64,000 nt of DNA from Semisulcospira habei (taxonomy: Eukaryota; Mollusca; Gastropoda; Semisulcospiridae): positions 123,404,299 to 123,468,298 of the forward strand of contig BTPG01000005.1 of NCBI GenBank assembly GCA_036245525.1, written 5' to 3'. The notes below the pieces were generated by a model. The model did not search any database and was not told the DNA's origin. It saw nothing but the letters and a program-made list of their open reading frames with translations. Positions 55,270-64,000 of the stretch are shown here, one piece after another (position 1 is the first letter of the stretch; each line of letters begins with the position of its first letter). The translations under genes and the position numbers were made by a program.

Positions 55270-55512
55270 GCCTTTTTAAAACTCTCGCTACTGTCTGCAC
55301 TGCCTGTAGCTCTTGATATTGGATGCGTGTTGCTAAATGGTCTTAGCTTTATTTAGGCCCCATGTGTCAGGTTTATTTAATGTATTGGACCGGCTGGCGA
55401 CATACATTCAATGTTCTGTTTAGTTTTTTTTTTTTCACAAGCAGTGCAGGCACGTCCTGAGAAAGCCTTGTTGCTGTCGGGACGTTAAGCAATGTACAAT
55501 CAATCAATCAAA
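55270..55512 (+). mobile_element. Probable retroposon 3' end with (AATC)n tail
   Basis: TCCTGAGAAAGCCTTGTTGC, GTCGGGACGTTAAGCA then CAATCAATCAATCAA. The GACGTTAAGC + tail form recalls the SINE and LINE tails elsewhere here. The 5' limit is uncertain. Confidence 0.5.
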
Positions 55513-55519
55513 CCCATCC

Positions 55520-55604
55520 ATCTCCCCCTCCCCCCCCCCTCCCCCCACCCCTCCCCCCCCTCTCCCTCCTGCCCCCCCCCCCCCCCAAAAAAAAAAAAAA
55601 AAAA
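55520..55604 (+). repeat. C-rich tract and A run
   Basis: CCCCCTCC runs to 55586, then an A run of 18. Confidence 0.9.
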
Positions 55605-55682
55605 GACCAAAAGAAATATCGTATCTGTCTGAAAAGTGCGAACATAATGGCCTACTTTCCAACCAGCCAGCTTCTTCCACCT

Positions 55683-55748
55683 GCAACAGGCATAGATTCT
55701 CTTGGACTCCTGCCGCAGCAGGGTCGCATGAGAATCTATGCCTCTTGC
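55683..55748. mobile_element. Palindromic element, family B hairpin
   Basis: GCAACAGGCATAGATTCTC...GCATGAGAATCTATGCCTCTTGC, worn tip CCTGCCGCAGCAGG. Confidence 0.8.
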
Positions 55749-55871
55749 TTGCTAAAAGACATATCACGTTTCCACCCTCAGGCTGAGGAAGTCACATGCC
55801 AATCTGTGCAGGCGTTCAGGGATTTGTGTCAATTCGCATCCTCGGACTGTAGGGGGGATCGTGGGTAACGC

Positions 55872-56000
55872 TTGCCGAGAAAAAGTGACCACCACCCAAC
55901 TGCAAGAGACATTGATCCTCATGAGCCCCCGCGACTGCGTGGGCTCATGAGGATCTATGCCTCTTGCTGACACGACTTTGGTTCAATCCGTCAGTTGCAG
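55872..56000. mobile_element. Palindromic element, family B (inverted, right end missing)
   Basis: GCCGAGAAAAAGTGACCACC leads in. Hairpin 55902-55967 near perfect. Confidence 0.83.
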
Positions 56001-56093
56001 GAAACTTTCCCAAGCCAGCAACTGGAAAAAAATAAAAACTGTCCGACTGCACTGCGGCGGGATATTTGAGTGGGGCTCAAAACACCTCAAGAC

Positions 56094-56893
56094 CATAGGG
56101 GCCTGACGATAGAGCTTTGACTAATGCAAATCCGCTGCGCCACCGCGTGCGCGCCACCGCCTACTAAGCTCAAGTCAGAATACAAGGGAGGAAACGAAAG
56201 GCACGCCAAGCGACAAAACACTGTGATTCGAGAGCAGTTCTCAACCCTCAAAGAAACCATCCACCGAAAACCTCGAACTTAAACTCGGTAGATATTTGGC
56301 CACAAATCTATACCAACCTTGTCCTCCGATCAAAACTGATAGTTTAGTATCAAGGCTTTTTGCATAGTCAAGCATCATTCATAGCAGACGTCGAGTTGTA
56401 GGATTTTAGATGTGGCCGCAAATAGGCCCCATGCTCATTTTTCATTGGTTTATGTACATTAGCATATCCAATGAAATTAAACAATAGTGAGTCTTACTGT
56501 CGACATGATCTTGTGACTGCACGCAGCAGTCGCTTTATGTACATATTTTCCCCAGCCCGAAAAGGTCTACATCAGTCAATGAAGTCTTGTTTGAACACTG
56601 CTCAGTTGTCAATATATTTTCGGGAGTAATTCGCTTCGACTTTAGAGTAGACACGGCAGAAAACAAATGAATGCACTGCAGTGCATAGAGGCCTCTTTCA
56701 CGGCACTCTACTAAAGAGTTTAACGTTCAACTCTAGATGTTAAGAAAGAGGTCCGGGATACTTCCGGCCACAGCTAGACTATTTCGCGGGTGGGCTTCGT
56801 TTCCTCCCTTGTATTCTGACTTGAGCTATGTACGCGGTGGCCGCGCGCACGCGGTGGCGCAGGCGGATTTCCATTACTCGTCAGGCCCCTATG
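56094..56893 (-). mobile_element. Non-autonomous hAT-like element, copy 2 (800 bp)
   Basis: CATAGGGGCCTGACGAT to CTCGTCAGGCCCCTATG. CTCAAGAC (56086-56093) and CTCAAAAC (56894-56901) form an 8-bp target duplication with one mismatch. The interior is the reverse complement of copy 1 (AGAGTTTAACGTTCAACTCT near 56714 against 47783). The last inner block of one arm is partly lost near 56775-56795. No transposase. Confidence 0.9.
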
Positions 56894-57080
56894 CTCAAAA
56901 CAAAGCCGCTAGGACTACGACATGCAGGTACATGCTGTTGAAAATTACGTGCATTTCGACCCAGGTTCCTGTGACGGCTGGGGCCCTTTGTTGTTGAACA
57001 AACGGAGACTGCAGAAACACAGTTTGCGTCAGCTTATCATTCGGAATAAGCCAGTGTGTGAAATAAGTTTGACTAAAATA

Positions 57081-57148
57081 GTTCAAGGGTAGTGCCAGAA
57101 TAGCTTGGCGCCTCTGGGCGCCAAGCTATTCTGGCACTACCCTTGAAC
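57081..57148. mobile_element. Palindromic element, family A, short subfamily
   Basis: Perfect arms GTTCAAGGGTAGTGCCAGAA, TAGCTTGGCGCC with loop TCTG. Shares flanks with 45762-45829. Confidence 0.9.
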
Positions 57149-57557
57149 TAAAGCCATTGGTCTATATCCTTATCCGTAAGTACTATAATTTTACAGTGTA
57201 CAAATTTAAAGCTTTTACTGAGCCTCAGAATGATATGGGTTAACTTCTATGGTTGTTTCAGTCCTACGTCCTAAGTGCAGAAAAGTACGTACGAGCGCAG
57301 AAAAGTGTCCAGTGTGACGTTCAGTGATTTTGTACCTTAAGGTCCAAAATTACAGACCAGCTCTCTAAATACAATCGAGAGCTTGTTCTGCCGCCACGTG
57401 CACGTGACCTAACATTTTACTGAAAACTTGATATGGACGCGTGTAAACGTGCTGAATCACATGTTTTCGATTTTTCTGCCGCTCTTCATTGTGTCATTTT
57501 TATTTTTGATTTCTTATTCTTTCGTGCTGCAGTGTCATCTTTCTGTTCTTTTCGCGT
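57149..57557. other. Unassigned, with a diverged family G hairpin
   Basis: TCAGTGATTTTGTACCTTAA / GGTCCAAAATTACAGACCAG at 57319-57363 is a worn family G copy. Nothing else recognised. Confidence 0.5.
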
Positions 57558-57781
57558 TTAATCCCTTAAAGTGCCAAGCCGACGCTGGCTATGTTTCTGA
57601 ATTTATTTTTCTTTCAATTCGACGCCAATAAAGCGCTACAGCCCGTCCCAAAGAACCTGGATACAAACTGGGGTCAGCAAGAGGCATAGATCCTCATGAG
57701 ACCCCGCAGTTGCGGGGGCTCGTGATAATGTATGTCTCTTGCAGTTGGATTGTGTTCACTATTTTTTAATAAAGTGGTTAA
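57558..57781. mobile_element. Palindromic element, TTAA family B (full length)
   Basis: TTAATCCCTTAAAGTGCCAAG to TTTAATAAAGTGGTTAA, 224 bp, hairpin 57677-57742. Confidence 0.85.
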
Positions 57782-57927
57782 GGTTGCCTCCTCTGGGAGT
57801 GCTTTGAGTGCTAATGTTTCCCCCAAGAAAACGTGTTGTTGTTTTTGTTTTTTCTTTTTTAGCCGCAACTAAGACTCCCCACCCATCTTTCCACAAACCA
57901 AGTGAGTAGGCAGACAACAGAGGCGTT

Positions 57928-58018
57928 GACTGAGACAGACAGACAGGCAGGCAGTCAGATATACAGGCAGACAGATACACAGACAGACAGACCTGCAGAT
58001 AGGCAGACAGACAGACAC
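57928..58018. repeat. (CAGA)n / (CAGG) tetranucleotide repeat
   Basis: GACAGACAGGCAGGCAGTCAG-type repeats over about 90 bases. Confidence 0.9.
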
Positions 58019-58032
58019 GGAAAATCATACGT

Positions 58033-58113
58033 TTAACACATTCGCGACGTGACGCATCCGGATACGCGGCGTTAAGCCACGTATCCGGATGCGTCACGTC
58101 GTGAATGAGTTAA
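58033..58113. mobile_element. Palindromic element, TTAA family E (81 bp)
   Basis: TTAACACATTCGCGACGTGA to TCACGTCGTGAATGAGTTAA with GCATCCGGATACG arms. Best-preserved family E copy. Confidence 0.93.
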
Positions 58114-58496
58114 AGGGGGCAGTACGTAACAACCTACTACCACCGTGACTATGGCAAAGAGTTGGTGGTTACGAAACGCTACAAGCAGGTCCTGCTAGGG
58201 GTTTATTTAGTCAAAGGAGAATCCAGCTATTTCAGCACGTCGTCATAATAATTAATATCAAGTAATTTGATAATGAGTCCGCTCCGTTCTATAAATACGA
58301 CTATCAGATTCTATGTGAGCAACAACTAACGGCTGCGCAGAATAAGCAAGTGTGATCACGCGTGAGCGTTTGCTACATGTTCGAAATGCCGTAGAAGTGT
58401 GTCGACAAGGCATAACAAGCAGAAGTGGTGCTGAAATTTGTCTTCAGATTTACGTTTAATGGTACTTTAAATTCTCTTTTTTACAGTTAATCCTTC
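58114..58496. other. Unassigned sequence
   Basis: No element or gene recognised. Confidence 0.35.
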
Positions 58497-58563
58497 GGCT
58501 GTCGGTAGCTGTTTTTGTCGGAATCATCGCGACGAAAAGCGCTGCCGACTGCAAAAGAGTTAC
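58497..58563. mobile_element. TTAA family C, shortened
   Basis: TTAATCCTTCGGCTGTCGG to GCCGACTGCAAAAGAGTTAC. About 20 central bases are missing. Confidence 0.82.
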
Positions 58564-58621
58564 CAAATGGTTTTTTTATAGGGATTCAAGATACATACTC
58601 ACTGAGACAATTACGGTCGTA

Positions 58622-58999
58622 TCAAACATCTTTTCCCGTACGACTCAGTGAAGAAAACCCAACAGTTTTCAGATTGGCTGCATTTTCAAAAGCCGCAAGG
58701 ATTGGGAGACGATAACTGACGTCACTACCTATTGATAACGTCAGCTCAGCTGCATGGAGTTTTAAGATAGCAGACAAAAGACCCAAACACACAATGTCGA
58801 ATCATCTTTTTCAAACATCTTTTCCCGTACGACTCCGTGAAGAAAACCCAACAGTTTTCAGATTGGCTGCATTTTCAAAGCCGCAGCGAATGGGAGACGA
58901 TAATTGACGTCACTACCTATTGATAACGTCAGCTCAGCTGCATGGAGTTTTAAGATAGCAGACAAAAGACCCAATACACACAATGTCGGAAGCGTCCCG
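58622..58999 (+). repeat. Two tandem copies of a 189-bp unit
   Basis: TCAAACATCTTTTCCCGTAC to ACACACAATGTCGAATCATC occurs at 58622-58810 and 58811-58999 at very high identity. Each unit has TGACGTCACTACCTATTGAT then AACGTCAGCTCAGC, i.e. a CRE octamer beside a partial inverted copy. Confidence 0.95.
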
Positions 59000-59210
59000 T
59001 GCAAACCGTTTTGAGATTGTCGTGGGATGCTTGATCCATAGAATCTCACACTTTGAAGGTGGCTTTCCAAACTTGGCTAGAAAAACCTCTCCTAACTGCA
59101 CATGAGTTCCAACCTGCCAACCTTTACGACAAGAGTCATTCGAGTCTGGCACTTTACAATCTGAACTAACAACTTGAAGCTACAGACGGAGAGGTAGAGA
59201 GAGAAGGAGA

Positions 59211-60427
59211 GAATGAATCAATGAATCAATGAATCAATGAAACTTTATTTTTCAACAGTAAAGGTATTAGTATAGTCAAGAACAAGCCATTTTTCGCACC
59301 TGGACAGAAAACAAATCGTCATTTTACAAACTTGCCGTTGCTAACATCTACAGGATAAAAAAGAAGGGAAACTATAAAATATATATGTACATACAAAACC
59401 CAATAGCATCATTATATACAGGAAAAAATAATAATACTCATCACACACACATGCACACACGCACGCACGCGCGCCGCTCACACATACACCCACACGCACA
59501 AACAAACACGAGCACACACACACACGCGCACACACATATAAAAACCATCTGTATGAAATACGTGAGGTACAGGAAATATTACAGTACCTGAGAAACGTAC
59601 TAAGTCTGACTCATCAGGTAATCAAAAAGTTTTGTTTTAAAACTTCCTGGTGAGGTAATAGTTTTCAAATGTGCAGGGATGGAATTCCAAGCAAACGGAC
59701 CAGAGAATGACATACTAGTTTTAAAAAGGTCAATTCTTGGCAGTGGTAGGGGTAAGGTATTGTTTCTTGAGGTCCGTTCACGTTCTTGGTGAGATATAAA
59801 TTTAGTGGTTAGATACTGGGGTGTCATATTATTCAGTATCTTATGCATATAGACGCATTTGTTTAATGTAAGTTGCTGACGTAGACCGAGAATGTTTAAA
59901 TATCTAAATTTGTCTGTGGTAGGGATGGGGCGTCTATCTATCATTTTTACAGCTCTTTTGTATATGGAGTTTAATCTCTTCATGTGGACATCACTGCAGC
60001 CGTCCCACACTGTGGAGACATAATCAACATGGGACTTTATATGAGCATGAAAAAACAATTTACGGGTATTTGTATCCGTTACATGTCTAAGCTGGGACAA
60101 TAAGAAAGTGTTTTTAGCAATGGTCTTACAAACAGCATTTATATGGGTCTCCCAGCACAGTTGATCATCAACATGTATTCCTAAGAATTTACGCTCAGTG
60201 ACTTGTTCAACAGGTTCAGAGTTTAATTGTAATTGTAATGGCTGTAGTCGGCGTTGATGTTTTTGCCGCGTGGCGATTAAGATACTCTTTGTTTTTGCTG
60301 GGTGAAGAACCATATGGTTCTGTCTACACCAGTCAGATACCTCATTGAGACTGCATTGTAAACTATGGCTAATGTCCGTCGTTTTTTTGCCAGAAACATG
60401 AAGACTCGTATCGTCAGCAAATAGATT

Positions 60428-60430
<3 letters not shown>
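59211..60430 (-). mobile_element. 5'-truncated LINE, family U (CR1/L2-like)
   Basis: Minus strand: RT C-terminal part, 3' UTR with (CA)n (59445-59535), GGTGCGAAAAATGGCTTG and a (TTGATTCA)-type tail at 59213-59241. The 5' end is at (GA)n 60431. Short GA-rich sequence (59190-59211) is at the 3' side too. Confidence 0.9.
59600..60430 (-). pseudogene. Reverse transcriptase C-terminal part, open frame
   Basis: About 277 codons without a stop on the minus strand. They begin at CNLFADDTSLHVSGKK (catalytic FADD), then HPAKTKSILIATRQKHQRR, FLGIHVDDQLCWETHIN, DYVSTVWDGCSDVHMKRLNS, YLTTKFISHQERERTSRNN, PRIDLFKTSMSFSGPFAWNS and a stop at 59600. The upstream RT (motifs A and B) is absent: the frame runs straight into (TC)n, which reads as poly Leu-Ser. 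The intact frame suggests a recent insertion. Confidence 0.9.

Positions 60431-60523
<93 letters not shown>
60431..60523. repeat. (GA)n between two LINE copies
   Basis: About 93 bases of AG. The left neighbour is a truncated LINE 5' end; the right neighbour is another LINE's 3' tail. Confidence 0.97.
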
Positions 60524-60526
<3 letters not shown>

Positions 60527-60660
60527 GAAATGAAATGAAATGAAATGAAATGAAATGAAATGAAACTTTATTTTCCAAGGATAAAAGAATAGGTGCGCAG
60601 ACCTGTTTTCATTCTTGTCCTTGCTACACACTACAAAACAAAATAACGTACACACACACA
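60524..60660 (-). mobile_element. Family Z LINE 3' end, copy 3
   Basis: (TTTCA)n tail on the minus strand at 60524-60564. The UTR AAACTTTATTTTCCAAGGAT, GGTGCGCAGACCTGTTTTC is followed by (CA)n, as in 3483-3640 and 18993-19190. Nothing upstream of the (CA)n is preserved. Confidence 0.85.
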
Positions 60661-60689
60661 CACGCGCGCCGGTGTGCAATTGCCGCGTG

Positions 60690-60750
60690 CACAGGCTTGT
60701 GCCAGATTAGCTTGTAGCCTACAGGCGCCAAGCCAAGCCTGCACAACCCT

Positions 60751-60752
<2 letters not shown>
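60690..60752. mobile_element. Family A hairpin, decayed
   Basis: GTGCCAGATTAGCTTGTAGCC, GGCGCCAAGCCAAGC; the outer arms GTGCACAGGCTT / AGCCTGCACAAC have diverged together. Confidence 0.6.
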
Positions 60753-60792
<40 letters not shown>

Positions 60793-60800
60793 ACTGACAC
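60750..60800. repeat. (CA)n microsatellite
   Basis: About 45 bases. Confidence 0.93.
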
Positions 60801-60949
60801 ACACATACATCAGTATGTACACATACATTCTTTCGCTTAAAACTATACTACAGCAAATATAAAAAGTATAAAGGATTTTGTACATAAAACCGCTATTGTT
60901 CTCATCATAAAAACCAACACGGCGGCTCACTCCAACAAACATAAACAGG

Positions 60950-61100
<151 letters not shown>

Positions 61101-61338
61101 GCGCAAGCACGTAGGGATGCGCGCGTGCACACACATACACTTGCACACACTGACACAGATAAACACACACATGCGATAGCGGCCTCCCCGCGCCACTAAA
61201 CCGCGCACAGCTAGATGCTAGTCTGCCATGGAATTAGACTAGACTTGTATAGCGATCCCGCAACCACCGCGCGCGCGGGTCGACGCGAAGAAACCACAGC
61301 ACTGCCACGCCTCGCGAGCGCCCAATGCTGTGTCTATC

Positions 61339-61980
61339 GACGGCATCCCGTCTGGCCAGCCGAGTCCATGGGGTCATGGATATTACATAATGCGGCTTGC
61401 TGGAATGCCAGCGGTATATTACATGCGTTCATAAATTTTTAATGTTAGAAGAGAATGCAGACTATCCGGGAAATGCCGCATAAGGCATGGAGTGCTACAT
61501 GTAAAAATAAAAATAAAAATACAAAATAAAAGAAAAATTAAGTTTTGTCTAGATGTTTGAGCAGCTTGGTCTTGTAAGTTTTAAGCGATGGCGCGGCTCT
61601 AACATCCGCAGGAATGGAGTTCCATAACTTTGCACCAGAATAGGACAACGACGACCTATAAATGTCTAGTCGAGGCATCGGTACAACAAGATTGTTCCCT
61701 GGTGTTCGACTGGACCTCGTATGAGCAAAGTGGAACAAACTATTGAGATAGGCTGGTGTTTCTGAGAGGGTAATTTTGCGCATGAGCACCAGCTTATTAT
61801 ACTTAAACTGTTTTTCAAGTGGCAAAATGTCTAACAGCTTGAACTTATTGTCAGTATTAATGACTTCTGAGGGTCTGTCAACAATAAGTTTAATGGCTCT
61901 TCTGTGGAGCGAGTTCAGACTTTTTAAATTAGCATCGCTACTACCGTCCCAAATAGATGAGGCATAATCCAAATGTGACT
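61339..61980 (-). mobile_element. 5'-truncated LINE fragment, family X copy 2
   Basis: Minus strand: open frame 61972-61538 (DYASSIWDGSSDANLKSLNS, KLIVDRPSEV, YLNSLFHFAHTRSSRTPGNN, SYSGAKLWNSIPADVR, stop) then a 3' UTR to GACGG at 61339. Colinear with 2177-2816 but with an unbroken frame. The 5' end abuts (GA)n at 61981. Confidence 0.9.
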
Positions 61981-62047
<67 letters not shown>

Positions 62048-62145
62048 TGAGAGAGAGACAGACAGACAGACAGAGAGACATAGACAGAGACAGACAGACA
62101 GACAGATAGAGAGACAGAGACAGACACAGAGACAGACAGAGACTC
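61981..62145. repeat. (GA)n then (CAGA)n microsatellite
   Basis: (GA)n 61981-62006, then CAGA/GACA repeats with AGAGAG and AGATAG variants. Confidence 0.96.
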
Positions 62146-62325
62146 GTTGACATTGTCCGTAGAAAGGAGAGAGGGAAATTACGTATGTGAATCAGAAACA
62201 GATGGGGAGGGGGGGGGGGGGGTCTGTTCCATTCATAACCCTAGTCAGCACCACGGCAACAGAAAACAGAAAACGGTCTCTAGGCCCGGCTTACAGAGAA
62301 AGCTTCCATCCAGTCTTATTCCTCT

Positions 62326-62391
62326 GCAAGAGACATAGATTTTCATGGACCCCAGCATCTGCAGGGGCCCACGATAATCTATGGCTCTTGC
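62326..62391. mobile_element. Palindromic element, family B hairpin
   Basis: GCAAGAGACATAGATTTTCA, GGACCCC...GGGGCCC and ATAATCTATGGCTCTTGC. Confidence 0.8.
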
Positions 62392-62522
62392 TGACTTCGG
62401 TTGTCTCTATTTTTCTTAAAGGTGAGACTGTTATGTTTAGTCCTGGAGCAGTCCAGTTCAGACACTAATTTGACCAAATTGGACGTAATCCGTCTAATGT
62501 CTGCATCACTGATTATCTATCT

Positions 62523-62590
62523 GCAAGAGGCATAGATCCTCATAAGCCACCGCACGCGGCGGGGGGCTCATGAGGATCTATGTCTCTTGG
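62523..62590. mobile_element. Palindromic element, family B hairpin
   Basis: GCAAGAGGCATAGATCCTCA and TGAGGATCTATGTCTCTTGG, tip CACCGCACGCGGCGGGG. Confidence 0.83.
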
Positions 62591-62799
62591 TTAAATACTT
62601 GTCCCTGAATATTATCATTTAGGTTTTATTTACGCTCGTGTTCGTCAGACGGGACATGATTAATGTGCTCAACCTTTGACACGGAATTAGGCTGTTAATA
62701 CGGCGTGCCATAATTAGTGAAAATACCGCAGTCGTCAGTGACGTCACTGCCTGTTAGAGCAGGAGGCTAACATGTGCATGTGGACTGTGGGTATGTAAC
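62591..62799. other. Unassigned sequence
   Basis: CAGTGACGTCACTG at about 62735 is a perfect palindrome containing a CRE octamer. No gene seen. Confidence 0.4.
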
Positions 62800-63020
62800 T
62801 TAACTCATTCAGGCCCGGGACACACCACAGCAAAACATGCTAGTTCAAGGGTGGTGCCAGAATAGCTTGGCGCCTATGGGCGCCAAGCTATCCTAGCACC
62901 ACCCTTAATCTAGCATGCTCGATCTGTCTCTAGAATTGTAATAGAATAGAATTGTAATAGAGTCCCCCAGAGTGCAACTTCAAAATCTGGGGATTTCGGT
63001 CCAGGGGCAGAATGTGTTGA
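62800..63020. mobile_element. Palindromic element, TTAA family A (full length)
   Basis: TTAACTCATTCAGGCCCGGGA to GGCAGAATGTGTTGA. Same right-hand block as 16377-16588, plus a duplicated AATAGAATTGT. Confidence 0.87.
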
Positions 63021-63167
63021 GCTTCAGTATAAATTTACGCGGTCTCTTATCTCTTATCGTTGCCAGTAATCACGAATTTTGCGTCTGAAACCACTGCAGA
63101 CTGACCAACATTGCGCGAAGAACACTAATCAAATGGGGCCAAAATGGACATAAAGAACATAAGACTA

Positions 63168-63279
63168 ACAAGAGACATAAATCCTCATGAGCCCCACGCA
63201 ACTGCCGGGGGCTCATGAGGATTTATGTCTCTTGTAGCTGCGTAGGGCGTTTGTCTTTTGTCGGCAGTTATGGGGTTAA
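63168..63279. mobile_element. Palindromic element, family B, left end not found
   Basis: Hairpin ACAAGAGACATAAATCCTCA...TGAGGATTTATGTCTCTTGT (paired A-for-G change on both arms). Right end GGCAGTTATGGGGTTAA. Confidence 0.83.
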
Positions 63280-63796
63280 TCCTTTAACCTTTACCCCCAT
63301 GTCCATACTGCGTACTAGGTCACTTGCAACAGTTTCATAACCTCGGTGTGTCAAGCAGCCATCATGCACCTACATTGTCTAACCTTCATCCAGAACCCCA
63401 TCAAACTCGCAGAACAGCACAAATCACAAGCTTGAGTTTTGCCATGCATCGGCCCAAACAAGAAAAATCACGAGGTCTGAAGTCGTCTCTTTTCATGTTC
63501 CGGCTGCATGCCAAACCCCACCCCCGTTCATTCCTTCTAACCACTTCACCCTAACCGTTCCAAACCACCCCGGAATGTGAGTTAGTGTTACGTGTTTTTA
63601 AAACTAGTCTCTTTTAGACGCACTCTGGTGTAAAGTTTTGAGTGCAAAACGTGAGTTGAATTTAGGCACGAAAGCCACAAGAAGTACCATTCAGTACACA
63701 GCCGACAAAGCAGGCTATCGAGAATAGAATTTGACCCCCACCCCAAACCCCAACACCACCACCCCCCCCCCTCCCACCCGAAACTGAGATTCAGTA
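63280..63796. other. Unassigned, with a C-rich tract
   Basis: C-rich run at 63735-63778. No gene. Confidence 0.35.
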
Positions 63797-64000
63797 TTAA
63801 CCCCTTCACCGCTGAGAATAATGAAAGCTACCCAAGTGCAAGAGGTATAGATCCTCATGAGCCCCCCTCAATTGCGGGGGCTCATGAGGATCTATGCCTC
63901 TTGATAACACCACTTTGTATCCACGAACCCTTGGCGGCTGGGGATCTGAGTCGTTGAATTTACAATAATTTAAATACACACTGTGCGGAGTTGACACAAT
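63797..64000. mobile_element. Palindromic element, TTAA family B (inverted, cut by window end)
   Basis: TTAACCCCTTCACCGCTGAG on the left, near-perfect hairpin 63838-63903, then GGATCTGAGTCGTTGAATTT. The right end lies beyond the window. Confidence 0.87.

Overview
This is animal nuclear DNA made mostly of repeats, with no prokaryotic gene organisation. Very long di-, tetra- and pentanucleotide arrays, CR1/L2-like and I/Nimb-like LINE fragments, tRNA-derived SINEs and many small palindromic DNA elements suggest a marine invertebrate, most likely a gastropod mollusc. That assignment is an impression from repeat style, not from a diagnostic gene. The only sequence that looks like a host protein-coding gene is one putative first exon at 11228-11439, with CRE and CCAAT motifs upstream and a GTGAGT splice donor. 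Nearly every other long ORF is either LINE reverse transcriptase or translated microsatellite.

Layout. 1-2.2 kb: mostly unrecognised DNA with a candidate solo LTR (964-2176). 2.2-5.3 kb: three LINE fragments in a row, all minus strand, separated by (GA)n tracts. 5.3-11 kb: microsatellites, palindromes and a foldback element with an internal minisatellite. 11-15 kb: the host exon, then a 3-kb RTE-like LINE (minus strand) with endonuclease, reverse transcriptase, a C-terminal zinc finger and one frameshift. 15-18.5 kb: hairpin elements and satellites. 18.5-23 kb: a tandem segmental duplication in which the same (GA)n tract carries a 1.5-kb LINE in one copy and a 60-bp LINE tail in the other. 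23-38 kb: dense palindromic elements, a SINE nested in one of them, and pentanucleotide arrays. 38.8-42.2 kb: a plus-strand LINE split by a second LINE with target-site duplications, then an 857-bp solo LTR with a 5-bp duplication. 42-59 kb: more palindromes and two ~0.8-kb non-autonomous hAT-like elements in opposite orientation, with 8-bp target duplications. 59-62 kb: further LINE fragments and (CA)n/(GA)n tracts. 62-64 kb: palindromic elements to the window end.

Two patterns stand out. First, several families of near-perfect hairpin elements (called A to E here, about 60 full or partial copies) all have ends of the form TTAAC[C/T]C...GAGTTAA or TTAACCC...GGGTTAA. They look like non-autonomous piggyBac-type elements, and several abut at a shared TTAA. 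Second, LINE and SINE fragments repeatedly begin and end at (TC)n tracts lying in one orientation relative to the element. The segmental duplication provides a filled-versus-alternative site comparison supporting insertion into the microsatellite.
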